From the NCBI GenBank assembly GCA_016302095.1, contig JAEDOE010000001.1, positions 1 to 27,248 of the forward strand: 27,248 bases of DNA. Direction: 5' to 3'. Shown one piece after another: positions 1-8,574 of the stretch. The position numbers and the translations under genes are program-made. The notes beneath the pieces were generated by a model. The model made no database searches. It saw only the letters and a list, made by a program, of their open reading frames with translations, and was not told the DNA's origin. Positions within the stretch are counted from its first letter, which is position 1, and each line of letters starts with the position of its first letter. Source of the stretch: Anaerovibrio sp. Lineage in GTDB: Bacteria > Bacillota > Negativicutes > Selenomonadales > Selenomonadaceae.

Positions 1-1556
1 GCATCCTTGAACTTGACACCGGCACGGTCCTTGCGGTCATCCAGCAGTGCATCCACCCCTGCCTTTTTCAGGTCAGCATAGATGGACTCAGCCAGCTGCA
101 GCTGTTCCTCATTCTTGGCATTAACAGGCACTACCACAACCTCAAACGGTGCAATAGCCTTTGGCCAGATAATGCCGTTCTCATCATTGTTCTGCTCCAC
201 GGCAGCCGCCATGGTACGGCCTACGCCAATACCGTAGCAGCCCATGACCATCGGCTGCTCACGGCCGTTCTCATCCAGGAAGGTAGCACCCAGAGCCTTG
301 GAATACTTGGTGCCAAGGGTAAATACCTGACCTGCTTCAATGCCCCTGGTCATCTTGATGGTGCCGCCGCAGCGAGGACAGATGTCGCCCTCCTTCACCA
401 TACGGATATCAGCCACGGTTACATCCTTGAAATCACGCTTCGGATTTACATTGATATAATGGAAATCCTTTTCGTTGGCACCGGCACAGGCATTATACAT
501 CTCCATGACAGTCTGGTCTACAATGATTCTGGTGCCCTCCTTGATGCCGATAGGGCTCATAAAGCCAGGGCAGCCGCCAGCAGCTTCAATTACTGCCTCA
601 TCAGCCATCCTGAGCTCAATAGCCCCTTCAACAAGATTGATGACCTTTACATCATTTACCTCATGGTCCCCCCGGACAAATGCCAGCACCAGCTCATCAG
701 TATCCGTCTGGAAAGCCACAGCCTTGATGCACTTTTCTAACGGCAGCTTCAGCAGTTCTGCCACCAGCTCAATGGTATGGGCATCAGGGGTTGCCACCTT
801 TTCCAGCGGCTTCATTTCTTCCTCTGCCCCCTTGATGACATTCAGCTCAGCCTTTTCATCACTGGCTGCATAGTCACAGGCGGTGCAATAAGCGATATTT
901 GACTCACCGGCAGCCGCCAATACAGTGAACTCATGGGAATGACCGCCGCCGATGGCGCCGTTATCAGCCTCTACAGGGCGGAAATCCAGGCCCATACGGG
1001 TGTAGATACGGGTATAGGCATCATACATCTTCTGATAAGACAGATTCATGCCTTCCTCGTCCTTATCAAAGGAATACAAATCCTTCATGATAAACTCACG
1101 GCCACGCATCAAGCCAAAGCGCGGACGGATTTCATCACGGTACTTATTCTGAATCTGATACAGCATCAGAGGCAGCTGCTTGTAGGAGCGCACCTCGTCA
1201 CGCACCAAAGTAGTCACCATTTCCTCGTGGGTAGGCCCCAAGCAGAACTGACGGCCGTGACGGTCACGAACCCGGAACATCTCATCACCATACACGCTCC
1301 ATCGGCCGCTCTCCTGCCAGATTTCTGCCGGCTGCACAATCGGCATGGAAATCTCCTGACCGCCAGCCTCGTCCATTTCCTCCCGGATAATCTGCTCAAT
1401 CTTTTTGATGGTGCGCCATGCCAGAGGCAGATAGGTGTAAAGGCCGCCGGCAGCCTTCCTGATCATGCCGGCACGCAGCATGAGCTGATGGCTCCTTACC
1501 TCCGCCTCAGCCGGAGTTTCCCGCAATGTAGGTGCATAAAGATTAGTAGTACGCAA
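1..1556 (-). CDS. proS: Prolyl-tRNA synthetase, C-terminus cut by window edge
   Basis: Charges tRNA-Pro with proline in the cytoplasm (class II aminoacyl-tRNA synthetase, bacterial type). The first 518 codons are visible. The N-terminus reads [19 protein letters not shown], class II motif 2 lies around [12 protein letters not shown], and motif 3 is [10 protein letters not shown]. The region between motifs 2 and 3 has the length expected for the YbaK-like editing insertion of bacterial ProS. The frame leaves the window in the anticodon-binding domain at [13 protein letters not shown], so roughly 50 residues are missing. The start is a TTG, supported by GGAGGAGG ten bases upstream and by the match to the family N-terminus. 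That ribosome binding site lies inside the last codons of ispG, whose stop is 2 nt away, so the two genes are probably translationally coupled. It is the last visible gene of the uppS-cdsA-dxr-rseP-ispG-proS block. Confidence 0.95.
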   Translation of the reverse strand, partial: MRTTNLYAPTLRETPAEAEVRSHQLMLRAGMIRKAAGGLYTYLPLAWRTIKKIEQIIREEMDEAGGQEISMPIVQPAEIWQESGRWSVYGDEMFRVRDRHGRQFCLGPTHEEMVTTLVRDEVRSYKQLPLMLYQIQNKYRDEIRPRFGLMRGREFIMKDLYSFDKDEEGMNLSYQKMYDAYTRIYTRMGLDFRPVEADNGAIGGGHSHEFTVLAAAGESNIAYCTACDYAASDEKAELNVIKGAEEEMKPLEKVATPDAHTIELVAELLKLPLEKCIKAVAFQTDTDELVLAFVRGDHEVNDVKVINLVEGAIELRMADEAVIEAAGGCPGFMSPIGIKEGTRIIVDQTVMEMYNACAGANEKDFHYINVNPKRDFKDVTVADIRMVKEGDICPRCGGTIKMTRGIEAGQVFTLGTKYSKALGATFLDENGREQPMVMGCYGIGVGRTMAAAVEQNNDENGIIWPKAIAPFEVVVVPVNAKNEEQLQLAESIYADLKKAGVDALLDDRKDRAGVKFKD

Positions 1557-1558
1557 TT

Positions 1559-2626
1559 TTATTTTTCCTCCTCCAAAATGGCTTTTATTTCCTTGAACAA
1601 TTCATCTACCAGCTCAGTCTCCGCCACCTTGCGGACAATCTCCCCCTTGCGGAAGACCAGGCCTTCGCCCTTGCCGCCTGCAATGCCCACATCAGCTCCC
1701 CGTGCCTCGCCGGGGCCATTCACCACGCAGCCCATGACGGCCACGGAAATAGGCTTCTTTATATCTGCCAGCCTTGCCTCCACCTGGTCGGCAATACCGG
1801 CCAGGTCAATGCAGGTCCTGCCACAGGTCGGGCAGGAAATCAAGGTGGGACCGTATTCCTTCATGCCAAGGGACTTCAAAATCTCGTTTGCCACCTTTAC
1901 TTCCACTACCGGGTCACCGGTAAGGGAAATGCGGAAGGTATCGCCAATCCCCTGTGCCAGCAGGGCACCGATACCTACCGCGGACTTAATCATGCCGGTA
2001 CGTGCCGTACCTGCCTCCGTAATGCCCAGATGCAGGGGATAATCCACCTTTTCCGACATGAGCCGGTATGCATCCAGTGTCAAAGGAACATCATGTGCCT
2101 TCAGGGAAATCTTCAGATCATAAAAATCCTGAGCTTCCAAAATCCTCACATGCTGCAGGGCAGATTCCACCAGTGCCTCCGCCGTTACACCGCCATACTT
2201 TGCCAGAAGCACCTTGTCCAGGGAACCGGCATTGACACCGATGCGAATCGGTATATGCTGCGCCTTGGCTGCCTTCACCACAGCCTTGACATTTTCCTCG
2301 CCACCGATGTTGCCAGGATTGAGGCGCAGGGCCGAAATCCCTTGGTTGATGGCTTCCAGTGCCAAGCGATAATCAAAATGAATATCTGCCACCAGAGGCA
2401 CATTCACCTTCCTGATAATATTGCCAAGATTCAGTGCCGCATCCATATCCGGCACCGCCAGGCGCACAATATCGCAGCCCGCAGCCTGCAGGGCATTGAC
2501 CTGCGCCACGGTAGCCTCCGTATCAGTAGTCTTAGTATTGGTCATGGACTGCACAGAAACCGGCGCACCGTCCCCGATCGCAACATTGCCAATATATATC
2601 CTGCGCGTTTTCTTCCGTTCTATCAT
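1559..2626 (-). CDS. ispG: 4-hydroxy-3-methylbut-2-enyl diphosphate synthase (IspG/GcpE)
   Basis: Iron-sulfur enzyme of the non-mevalonate (MEP) pathway. It converts methylerythritol cyclodiphosphate to HMBPP. The 355-residue protein has the family N-terminus ([12 protein letters not shown]). Its [4Fe-4S] ligands are C265 and C268 in CPTCGR, C300 in [10 protein letters not shown], and E307, which is the known fourth ligand; the spacing matches E. coli C270/C273/C305/E312. The compact length is that of the two-domain bacterial form (TIM barrel plus Fe-S domain). I chose the ATG at 2626, where the protein starts MIERKKTRR as in homologues and has AGTGAGGT upstream. A GTG at 2641 in the same frame would overlap the rseP stop. 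The gene lies immediately after rseP and shares the cluster with dxr, the committed MEP-pathway enzyme. Confidence 0.97.
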   Translation of the reverse strand: MIERKKTRRIYIGNVAIGDGAPVSVQSMTNTKTTDTEATVAQVNALQAAGCDIVRLAVPDMDAALNLGNIIRKVNVPLVADIHFDYRLALEAINQGISALRLNPGNIGGEENVKAVVKAAKAQHIPIRIGVNAGSLDKVLLAKYGGVTAEALVESALQHVRILEAQDFYDLKISLKAHDVPLTLDAYRLMSEKVDYPLHLGITEAGTARTGMIKSAVGIGALLAQGIGDTFRISLTGDPVVEVKVANEILKSLGMKEYGPTLISCPTCGRTCIDLAGIADQVEARLADIKKPISVAVMGCVVNGPGEARGADVGIAGGKGEGLVFRKGEIVRKVAETELVDELFKEIKAILEEEK

Positions 2627-2637
2627 GTACCCAAACC

Positions 2638-3777
2638 TCACTTCATCAGGTCATTAAATGTCGTAAATATCATCAGGGACACCAGCAGGGTAACGCCTGC
2701 CGCCTGTATATAATACATTGCCTTAGGTCCAAGAGGCTTGCCCCTGAGGCCTTCCAGCACCAGCATGACAAAATGTCCTCCATCCAGGGCAGGCACAGGC
2801 AAAAGGTTGATAAGCCCCAGATTCAGGCTCAGAAATGCCGTAAAATTCAAAAGAGGCAAAATTCCCTGATTGGCTACCTCGCCAGTCATCTGCACGATCC
2901 CCACAGGACCTGACAGCGCCTCTGCTCCGACAGAGCCCAGCATCAGCTGGACAAGAGCTCCCACCATGGCCATCAGCACAAAAAACACCTTCTGGGCAGC
3001 CAGCCCTGCGGCTTCCAAAATCCCCGGCTGATGGATATCGGCACTGCTGGTGATACCTATGATCACACGCTTGCTGTCAGGCTCCTCCTCAGGTATCAGG
3101 GTAGTGGAACGAACCTCTCCGTCACGCTGATAGGTCAGCTTGAAGGGCTTCCCCTCCGCCCCCTGTATAGAACGGGATATATCATCCCACTTGGTGACCT
3201 CACTGCCGTCAATAGTAAGAATCCTGTCACCCTTCATAAGCCCTGCCATAGCTGCCGGCTTTTCTGCCATGACAGCTCCGATGACCGGCTCCGGCGAAGG
3301 CGTAGCCACCCCGGAAAAATAGAAAATCCCGAAAAAGATAAACAGCGGCAGGATAAAGTTCATAAAGGAACCTGCCAGAACCATCAGCATCCTGGCCCAG
3401 ATAGGACGGCGGAAGTAGGCACGCTCACCAGCCCCCTCATCATCAGGCACCATCACCACATTTTCCCTGTTCACTGACGGAATATAACGCCGCCAGCCAC
3501 TTTCCCGGCCTCCATCATCTGCCTTTTCCTCAGCCTCATTGCCCATGCGCTCGATGATTTCATAGTCCATGCCGGCAATCCTGTTGAAGCCCCCCAGAGG
3601 CACAGCACGAATAGCATACAGGGTTTCACCATACTTGCGGCTCCACAGCTTCGGCCCGAAGCCGATAGCAAACTCGTCCACCCGCATACCGGTAAGCTTT
3701 GCCACCATAAAATGTCCCAGCTCATGCACCAGCACCAGAAGTCCGAATACAAAAATCGCCGCTACAATTGTCGTCAT
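2638..3777 (-). CDS. rseP: RIP metalloprotease RseP (site-2 protease)
   Basis: Intramembrane zinc protease that cleaves transmembrane substrates such as anti-sigma factors and signal-peptide remnants. The 379-residue protein has the HELGH zinc motif at residues 18-22 in the first membrane segment. A charged linker of about 45 residues (around 85-130) leads to the second membrane segment. A PDZ domain follows around residues 180-260 (PAAMAGLMKGDRILTIDG). Near the C-terminus is NLLPVPALDGGH, whose D332 is the third zinc ligand. The ATG start has GAGGTGA 4 nt upstream, overlapping the dxr stop codon; its own TGA stop is followed by ispG after 11 nt. This uppS-cdsA-dxr-rseP-ispG-proS order is common in bacteria, and RseP substrates in this organism cannot be read from the window. 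Confidence 0.96.
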   Translation of the reverse strand: MTTIVAAIFVFGLLVLVHELGHFMVAKLTGMRVDEFAIGFGPKLWSRKYGETLYAIRAVPLGGFNRIAGMDYEIIERMGNEAEEKADDGGRESGWRRYIPSVNRENVVMVPDDEGAGERAYFRRPIWARMLMVLAGSFMNFILPLFIFFGIFYFSGVATPSPEPVIGAVMAEKPAAMAGLMKGDRILTIDGSEVTKWDDISRSIQGAEGKPFKLTYQRDGEVRSTTLIPEEEPDSKRVIIGITSSADIHQPGILEAAGLAAQKVFFVLMAMVGALVQLMLGSVGAEALSGPVGIVQMTGEVANQGILPLLNFTAFLSLNLGLINLLPVPALDGGHFVMLVLEGLRGKPLGPKAMYYIQAAGVTLLVSLMIFTTFNDLMK

Positions 3778-3781
3778 AAAG

Positions 3782-4936
3782 TCACCTCATCTTTTCCAAC
3801 TGGCTACGGGTAAAGCTCCTTGCCCAGCGGTCAGCCGCCAGAAGCTGCTCCAGGTCAGGCTGATACTCCACATTACCAGCTGCCATAGCCCTTTCAATCA
3901 AGCTATAAATATCCAAAAAGCCTGCCCGGCCCTGCAAAAATGCCTCTACAGCCACCTCGTTGGCAGCATTCATGATACAAGGCATAGTTCCCCCTGTACG
4001 GCCTGCCTCAAAGGCCAGCTTCAGGCCTCGGAAGGTATCCATGTCAGGCTTCTCAAAGGTAAGCTTCGCCAGCTCATAAAAATCCACCCGCGGGAAGCCG
4101 GATGCCACCCTGTCAGGATAGGTCAGGGCATACTGTATCGGCAGCCGCATATCCGTACAGCCCAGCTGTGCCATAACCGTACCATCATGATACTGCACCA
4201 TGGAATGAACAATGCTCTGAGGATGTACCACCACCTGAATCCTGTCATAATCCACATCATAAAGCCAGCGGGCCTCTATAACCTCCAGCCCCTTATTCAC
4301 AAGGGATGCCGAATCAACTGTAATCTTCTGCCCCATATTCCAGGTTGGATGTGCCAGCACATCACTCTTGGTAACCTCAGTCAGCTCCGGAGCCTTCCTG
4401 CCCCTGAAGGGGCCGCCGGAAGCAGTCAGAATCAGCTTTTCTACAGCAGAGGCATCCTGCCCCTGCAAGCACTGGAACAGGGCACAATGCTCGCTGTCCA
4501 CAGGCAGGATGGCACGCCCCAGCTCCCTTGCCTTTGCCATGACCAGCTCTCCTGCCACCACCAGCGTCTCCTTGTTGGCCAGGGCGATATCCTTGCCTGC
4601 CTCCAAAGCCGCCATGGTCGGCTCAAGCCCGGCAAAGCCCATCAGGGAGGTTACCACCACCTCCCCGGCAGGATAAGCCGCCGCCTCTATTACTGCCCGA
4701 CGTCCGCCAGCCAGCTCCGTCCTGCCCTGATAGCGTTCCTTCAGCCTCAGGTATGCCGCCTCATCCGACAAAACAGCCAGCTCCGGCTGAAACTCCTCTA
4801 TCTGCTTTTCCAGAAGCCCGTCACTGCGGTTCGCCACCAGCACGGACACATGGAACAAATCAGGATGCTCACGCACCACATCCAGGGTCTGAGTGCCGAT
4901 AGAACCGGTAGAGCCCAAAACAATCAAATTTTTCAT
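3782..4936 (-). CDS. dxr: 1-deoxy-D-xylulose 5-phosphate reductoisomerase
   Basis: Converts DXP to 2-C-methyl-D-erythritol 4-phosphate with NADPH, the first committed step of the MEP isoprenoid pathway. The 384-residue protein has the N-terminal NADPH-binding stretch VLGSTGSIGTQTLDVV and the segment ALANKETLV. The metal ligands are D147 and E149 in LPVDSEH and E218 in NKGLEVIEA. The substrate-binding segment TASGGPFRG and the HPTWNMGQKITVDSA motif are also present. Length is normal. The ATG start has GAGGTAAC about 8 nt upstream, inside the last codons of cdsA, whose stop is only 6 nt away. It is part of a tightly packed operon and supplies precursors for UppS encoded upstream. Confidence 0.98.
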   Translation of the reverse strand: MKNLIVLGSTGSIGTQTLDVVREHPDLFHVSVLVANRSDGLLEKQIEEFQPELAVLSDEAAYLRLKERYQGRTELAGGRRAVIEAAAYPAGEVVVTSLMGFAGLEPTMAALEAGKDIALANKETLVVAGELVMAKARELGRAILPVDSEHCALFQCLQGQDASAVEKLILTASGGPFRGRKAPELTEVTKSDVLAHPTWNMGQKITVDSASLVNKGLEVIEARWLYDVDYDRIQVVVHPQSIVHSMVQYHDGTVMAQLGCTDMRLPIQYALTYPDRVASGFPRVDFYELAKLTFEKPDMDTFRGLKLAFEAGRTGGTMPCIMNAANEVAVEAFLQGRAGFLDIYSLIERAMAAGNVEYQPDLEQLLAADRWARSFTRSQLEKMR

Positions 4937-4942
4937 AAGCCG

Positions 4943-5773
4943 TTACCTCAAAGCCACAAACTGCACAAAATAATACACAAAAGGCACCGTGTAAATAACG
5001 CTGTCAAACCTGTCCCAGATGCCGCCATGGCCAGGAATGATATGCCCGGAGTCCTTGATGCCCGTATAGCGCTTCATAACGGACTCCACCAGATCACCAA
5101 GGGTAGCAATAAGGCAGATGCACAGCCCCAGCACAGCCATCACCCTGACATCAAAGCCAAACAGCACCCCAAGCCCTGCCACAGAGGCAGTAGTGCCAAT
5201 CAGGCCGCCAACAAAGCCCTCCACAGTCTTGCCCGGGCTGATGGACGGACAGAGCTTGTGCCGCCCCAAAAAGGAACCGGCAAAATAGGCAAATGTATCG
5301 CTGGCCCAGGTACCAATCAAGGCCGTCCAAATAAGGGCGCAGCCCGGCTCCAGCACTCCAAGCTGAGTCTCCACCGGCGCCATGCCGTGCTCCATCACCC
5401 GAAGCCCTATGAGGTGGGCAAAGGACATGCCCAGATACAGCACACCGGCTGCTGAAACAGCTGCCGAAGGCACGCTGAAGGAGCCATGCAGCAGCACCGT
5501 CAGCAAAAACATCACCAGCACCGCCCCCAGGGACAGCATGGTCAGAAGCCCCGTATCAAGGCCACCATAAGCAGCATAGCACATGGCAGCCACAAACAAG
5601 CCGCCTATCAAAAATGCCGGGCTATACCCCTTCCTGCTAAAGGCATTACAATACTCAAACCAGGCACCAAGAGCCAGCACCAGGCCGCAAGCCGCAAACA
5701 GCAGGCCGCCTGATTGAATGACAAAGGCCGCCAGCCCTATGCCCACAATGCCGGTAATTATCCTAACTAACAT
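4943..5773 (-). CDS. cdsA: Phosphatidate cytidylyltransferase
   Basis: Makes CDP-diacylglycerol from phosphatidic acid and CTP at the cytoplasmic membrane; this is the entry to phosphatidylglycerol and phosphatidylethanolamine synthesis. The 276-residue protein is almost entirely hydrophobic, with multiple membrane segments. It carries SPGKTVEGFVGG and, near the C-terminus, the CDS family signature SVMKRYTGIKDSG followed by IPGHGGIWDRFDS. The ATG start is preceded by GAGAGGT at good spacing. The 88-nt gap to uppS contains only a weak inverted repeat (GCAGG/CCTGC, minus strand) and no clear promoter, so it is probably co-transcribed with uppS. The coupling of CdsA with UppS is common in bacterial genomes. 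Confidence 0.96.
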   Translation of the reverse strand: MLVRIITGIVGIGLAAFVIQSGGLLFAACGLVLALGAWFEYCNAFSRKGYSPAFLIGGLFVAAMCYAAYGGLDTGLLTMLSLGAVLVMFLLTVLLHGSFSVPSAAVSAAGVLYLGMSFAHLIGLRVMEHGMAPVETQLGVLEPGCALIWTALIGTWASDTFAYFAGSFLGRHKLCPSISPGKTVEGFVGGLIGTTASVAGLGVLFGFDVRVMAVLGLCICLIATLGDLVESVMKRYTGIKDSGHIIPGHGGIWDRFDSVIYTVPFVYYFVQFVALR

Positions 5774-5861
5774 GTAAACAACCTCTCATTACACAATTCT
5801 GCAAAATGCAGGCAAAACATTCCTGCCTTTCAAAACAAAACCTTCAGCCAAAACAGCCTGC

Positions 5862-6647
5862 CTATTTATTTGACAAACCGCCAAAACGCCTGTCGCGGTG
5901 AGCATAGTCATACAATGCCCTGCCAAACTCCTCAGGCGTAAAATCAGGCCAGTTGGTATCCGTAAACCAAAGCTCCGCGTAGGCAGTCTGCCACAGCAGA
6001 AAGTTACTAAGGCGCATATCACCACTGGTGCGGATTACTAAATCCACCGGCGGCAAGCCGCAGGTATCCAGCTGCTGCTCAATATCCCCTGCACTGATCT
6101 CCTCCGGCTTTATCATGCCTTTTGCGGACTGGGCAGCCAGCTCCTGCACGACACGCACCAGCTCATCCTGTCCGCCATAATTCACGGCAACAGTAAACCT
6201 TACCCCGGTATTGTCCTTGGTCTGCTGCCTTGCATCCGCAATCTGCTTCTGCAGCCCTTTGGACAATTCCCAGGTACGGCCAATAAAATCAATCCTTACA
6301 TTATCCTCATCCATCTCATCAATCTCTTTGGCAAGATATTCCGAGAACAGATCCATTAAGAAATCAACCTCCGCATGAGGCCGTTTCCAATTTTCAGTAG
6401 AAAACGCATATACCGTGAGCGCATTGAGCCCCAATGCAGTACATGCCTTGACAATTTTCTTCAATGTCTTTACACCGGCCTTGTGACCGGCAGTACGGAT
6501 CAGCCCCTGGCCAGTAGCCCATCTGCCATTGCCATCCATAATAATAGCCACATGCTGTGGCAGCTGATCCTCAGTCAATTCCTCAAGGTAAGATTTATCC
6601 GAAGCATCATCATTTTTCTGTACACTAGAAAACAATTTTTTCCACAC
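5862..6647 (-). CDS. uppS: Undecaprenyl diphosphate synthase (cis-prenyltransferase)
   Basis: Adds isopentenyl units to farnesyl diphosphate to give C55-PP, the carrier lipid for peptidoglycan and other wall polymers. The 261-residue protein has the catalytic Asp in IIMDGNGRWA (D38). It also has the AFSTENWKRP motif and the C-terminal IRTSGDMRLSNFLLWQ segment; the family more often has EQR where this has DMR. A short polar N-terminal extension of about 30 residues precedes the core. The start is GTG with GGAGGG 7 nt upstream. The gene sits directly behind the terminator that follows the ferredoxin gene. I see no convincing promoter in the short gap, so expression may depend on readthrough. 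Confidence 0.97.
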   Translation of the reverse strand: MWKKLFSSVQKNDDASDKSYLEELTEDQLPQHVAIIMDGNGRWATGQGLIRTAGHKAGVKTLKKIVKACTALGLNALTVYAFSTENWKRPHAEVDFLMDLFSEYLAKEIDEMDEDNVRIDFIGRTWELSKGLQKQIADARQQTKDNTGVRFTVAVNYGGQDELVRVVQELAAQSAKGMIKPEEISAGDIEQQLDTCGLPPVDLVIRTSGDMRLSNFLLWQTAYAELWFTDTNWPDFTPEEFGRALYDYAHRDRRFGGLSNK

Positions 6648-6660
6648 GATGATACCCTCC

Positions 6661-6702
6661 TATACTAAGAAAATAAGCCCCTCCAAAGCACTTCAGAGGG
6701 GC
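6661..6702 (-). terminator. Intrinsic terminator after the ferredoxin gene
   Basis: On the minus strand, GCCCCTC (6702-6696) pairs with GAGGGGC (6683-6677) across a 12-nt loop and is followed by TTATTTTCTT. The stem is strong but the T tract is interrupted, so termination may be partial. It separates the rpsB-to-ferredoxin block from the uppS block. Confidence 0.6.
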
Positions 6703-6746
6703 ATGTGGTTCTTCCCGGCACGGACAAGGCCGCGCCAAAAAAGTCA

Positions 6747-6917
6747 TCAAGGAGCTACGATAGCACCTACAGGGCAACCTGCTGCGCAGGCACCGCACTC
6801 AACGCAAGTATCCTCGCTGATCTCATAATGAGACTCGCCCTCGCTGATAGCCTCTACAGGGCAAGTACCTGCACAGGAACCGCAAGAAATGCACTCATCA
6901 CCAATCTTGTAAGCCAT
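6747..6917 (-). CDS. 2[4Fe-4S] ferredoxin, 56 aa
   Basis: Small clostridial-type ferredoxin, a low-potential electron carrier. The protein begins MAYKIGDECISCGSCAG and has two CxxCxxCxxxCP motifs: C9, C12, C15, C19 and C38, C41, C44, C48. Each set is completed by the cysteine of the other half, as in bacterial dicluster ferredoxins. The start ATG has a near-perfect ribosome binding site, AAGGAGGTG, with 7 nt spacing. The first 20 nt overlap the end of the upstream PASTA-like gene in another frame, so translation is probably coupled. The electron partner is not shown by the context. A link to the Fe-S enzymes downstream (IspG uses reduced ferredoxin or flavodoxin in many bacteria) is possible but is inference. 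Confidence 0.93.
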   Translation of the reverse strand: MAYKIGDECISCGSCAGTCPVEAISEGESHYEISEDTCVECGACAAGCPVGAIVAP

Positions 6918-7143
6918 TACCAGACACCTCCTTCAGCAGCCGAGCTGCCAGTGTAATCTCCAAAATACCATCACCAAGCAGCTTCTGCCTGATGACATAA
7001 TACCCATTATCCTCCAGAGGAAAAAAATTCTTCGTTGGATAAGTGATAACTGAATTATACATTATATGTGCCTCATTTAGCAAGCCTTTCGCCAAATCCC
7101 AGGGCAAGCCGACCACATCAGGCACCAAACTTCCCTCATTCAT
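6898..7143 (-). CDS. Small PASTA-like protein, 81 aa
   Basis: I do not recognise a named protein. The N-terminus, LVPDVVGLPWDLAKGLL, strongly resembles the start of a PASTA domain (VPDVVGLxxxxAxxxL). The C-terminal part (residues about 50-70) could be its closing beta strands. There is no signal peptide, membrane segment or kinase domain, so this would be a free-standing cytoplasmic PASTA-like unit rather than the extracellular sensor of a PknB kinase. I chose the ATG at 7143 because GGAGGG lies 10 nt upstream. A GTG at 7164 precedes that site, and an ATG at 7152 is too close to it. The gene lies 40 nt after frr and its end overlaps the ferredoxin start by 20 nt, suggesting joint expression. 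Function unknown. Confidence 0.75.
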   Translation of the reverse strand: MNEGSLVPDVVGLPWDLAKGLLNEAHIMYNSVITYPTKNFFPLEDNGYYVIRQKLLGDGILEITLAARLLKEVSGNGLQDW

Positions 7144-7182
7144 AGCACACATTCCCTCCGGCACAGGCCAAAAAGCCTGCCA

Positions 7183-7740
7183 TCAGACCTCCATGATTTC
7201 CTTTTCCTTGGCTTCCCTCAGGGTATCCACAGTCTTGATGTACTTGTCAACCAGCTTCTGAACAGACTCCTGGCCCTTCTTGGAATCATCCTCGGTAATC
7301 TCCTTGGCCTTTTCCAGCTTCTTGATAGCATCATTGCCATCACGGCGGATATTGCGGATGGCAACCTTGGCCTCCTCAGCCTTCTTGCCCACGGTCTTTA
7401 CCAGCTCCTGGCGGCGTTCCTGGGTAAGCTGCGGAATGGACAGGCGGATGGCAGTACCATCAGAATTAGGAGACAAGCCAAGGTCAGACTTCATGATAGC
7501 CTTCTCGATATCGTGCATCAGGCTCTTTTCCCAAGGGGTGATCATAATCATGCGAGGCTCCGGCACAGACACCTTTGCCACCTGGTTTACAGGGGTAGGA
7601 GTGCCATAATAATCCACCATTACCTTGTCCAAAAGGGACGGGGTAGCACGGCCGGCCCGCAGGGAGCCAAACTCCCGCTTCAATGCTGCAATAGACTTCT
7701 CCAGACGTTCTTCGTTATTAGCAATAATTTCCTTAACCAA
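7183..7740 (-). CDS. frr: Ribosome recycling factor
   Basis: Works with EF-G to split post-termination ribosomes. The 185-residue protein has the normal length and the family features: LRAGRATPSLLDKVMVDYYGTPTP, the WEKSLMHDIEKAI region, and the C-terminal helix with RRDGNDAIKKLEK. The start is TTG, supported by GGAGGT 8 nt upstream. That site is part of the last codons of pyrH, and the pyrH stop is 2 nt before this start, so translational coupling is likely. The pyrH-frr pair next to tsf-rpsB is a widely conserved arrangement. Confidence 0.98.
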   Translation of the reverse strand: MVKEIIANNEERLEKSIAALKREFGSLRAGRATPSLLDKVMVDYYGTPTPVNQVAKVSVPEPRMIMITPWEKSLMHDIEKAIMKSDLGLSPNSDGTAIRLSIPQLTQERRQELVKTVGKKAEEAKVAIRNIRRDGNDAIKKLEKAKEITEDDSKKGQESVQKLVDKYIKTVDTLREAKEKEIMEV

Positions 7741-7742
7741 AA

Positions 7743-8465
7743 TCAGTTACCTCCTACGGTAGTACCGATGACCTCACCGATAGCTGCCCGGTAAATATTC
7801 TCATAATCTTCAATATTAAATACAACCAGCGGAATATCATTGTCCATGCACAGGCTGGTAGCAGTGCTGTCCATGATAGCAAGGCGGCGTGCCAGAATTT
7901 CGGAATAGCTCAGCTCATCAAACTTCTTGGCATCAGGATTTTTATTAGGATCGGAATCATAAATACCATCTGTGCCCTTCTTGCCCATGAGAATAACATC
8001 AGCCTTGATCTCCGCTGCACGCAGGGCAGCAGTAGTATCAGTGGAAAAATACGGATTGCCGGTACCGGCACCAAAAATCACCACGCGCCCCTTCTCCATG
8101 TGGCGGATAGCCTTGCCACGGATATACGGCTCTGCCACCTGGCGCATCTCAATGGCGGTCTGCACCCGGGACGGCACACCTGCCTGCTGCAAGCCATCCT
8201 GCATAGCCAGTGCATTCATACAGGTTGCCAGCATGCCCATGTAGTCAGCCTGGGCCCTGTCCATGCCCTTGGCACTGCCGGACAGGCCGCGCCAGATATT
8301 GCCACCGCCTACAACGATAGCCACATCTATGCCTTCCTCATGCACACGCTTAATCTGCTTGGCAATAGTCTCCACCACGGCAGGATTAATGCCAAAGCCC
8401 TGATCACCTGCCAGGGACTCACCACTAAGTTTCAGGACAACCCGCTTGTATTTAGCTGCTCCCAC
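7743..8465 (-). CDS. pyrH: UMP kinase
   Basis: Hexameric bacterial uridylate kinase of the amino-acid kinase fold; phosphorylates UMP to UDP and is typically inhibited by UTP and activated by GTP. The 240-residue protein begins with [14 protein letters not shown], followed by [11 protein letters not shown], the [20 protein letters not shown] segment and [14 protein letters not shown]. Length is normal. The start is GTG with GGAGGG 6 nt upstream. It has its own promoter (8506-8534), which overlaps the terminator following tsf, and it probably heads the pyrH-frr-PASTA-ferredoxin transcript. Confidence 0.98.
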   Translation of the reverse strand: MGAAKYKRVVLKLSGESLAGDQGFGINPAVVETIAKQIKRVHEEGIDVAIVVGGGNIWRGLSGSAKGMDRAQADYMGMLATCMNALAMQDGLQQAGVPSRVQTAIEMRQVAEPYIRGKAIRHMEKGRVVIFGAGTGNPYFSTDTTAALRAAEIKADVILMGKKGTDGIYDSDPNKNPDAKKFDELSYSEILARRLAIMDSTATSLCMDNDIPLVVFNIEDYENIYRAAIGEVIGTTVGGN

Positions 8466-8505
8466 TCAAATCCCTCCTACTTATCGGAAATATCATACTC
8501 TTTCT

Positions 8506-8534
8506 ATTATACACTTTTAAAAAAAAGAGAACAA
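8506..8534 (-). promoter_or_regulatory. pyrH promoter overlapping the tsf terminator
   Basis: On the minus strand, TTGTTC (8534-8529) and TATAAT (8511-8506) are separated by exactly 17 bp. The -35 box is part of the descending arm of the terminator hairpin, and the spacer is its T tract. The predicted start lies about 35 nt before the pyrH GTG. Confidence 0.7.
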
Positions 8535-8550
8535 TAAATTGTTCTCTTTT
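8519..8550 (-). terminator. Strong intrinsic terminator after tsf
   Basis: On the minus strand, GAGAACAA (8546-8539) and TTGTTCTC (8534-8527) form a perfect 8-bp stem with a TTTA loop. The stem is extended by AAAA/TTTT and followed by eight T residues. It begins 25 nt after the tsf stop codon. The sequence is almost palindromic and may also stop transcription in the opposite direction. Confidence 0.9.
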
Positions 8551-8574
8551 TTATGAAAAAACATGTAAAATTTC

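Noticed and set aside
2627..2641. In-frame GTG at 2641 as the ispG start
   Set aside because: It would overlap the rseP stop and add residues not seen in the family. The ATG at 2626 has a usable ribosome binding site and the right N-terminus.
3569..5455. Very long open frame on the plus strand opposite rseP, dxr and cdsA
   Set aside because: It is an antisense shadow of three certain genes with family motifs. Its translation is rich in His, Gln, Pro and Arg without domains, as expected for reversed codons in this composition.
6648..6690. Promoter for uppS (TTTGGA/TATAGG at 17 bp)
   Set aside because: The -10-like box overlaps the uppS ribosome binding site, so a transcript starting there would lack it.
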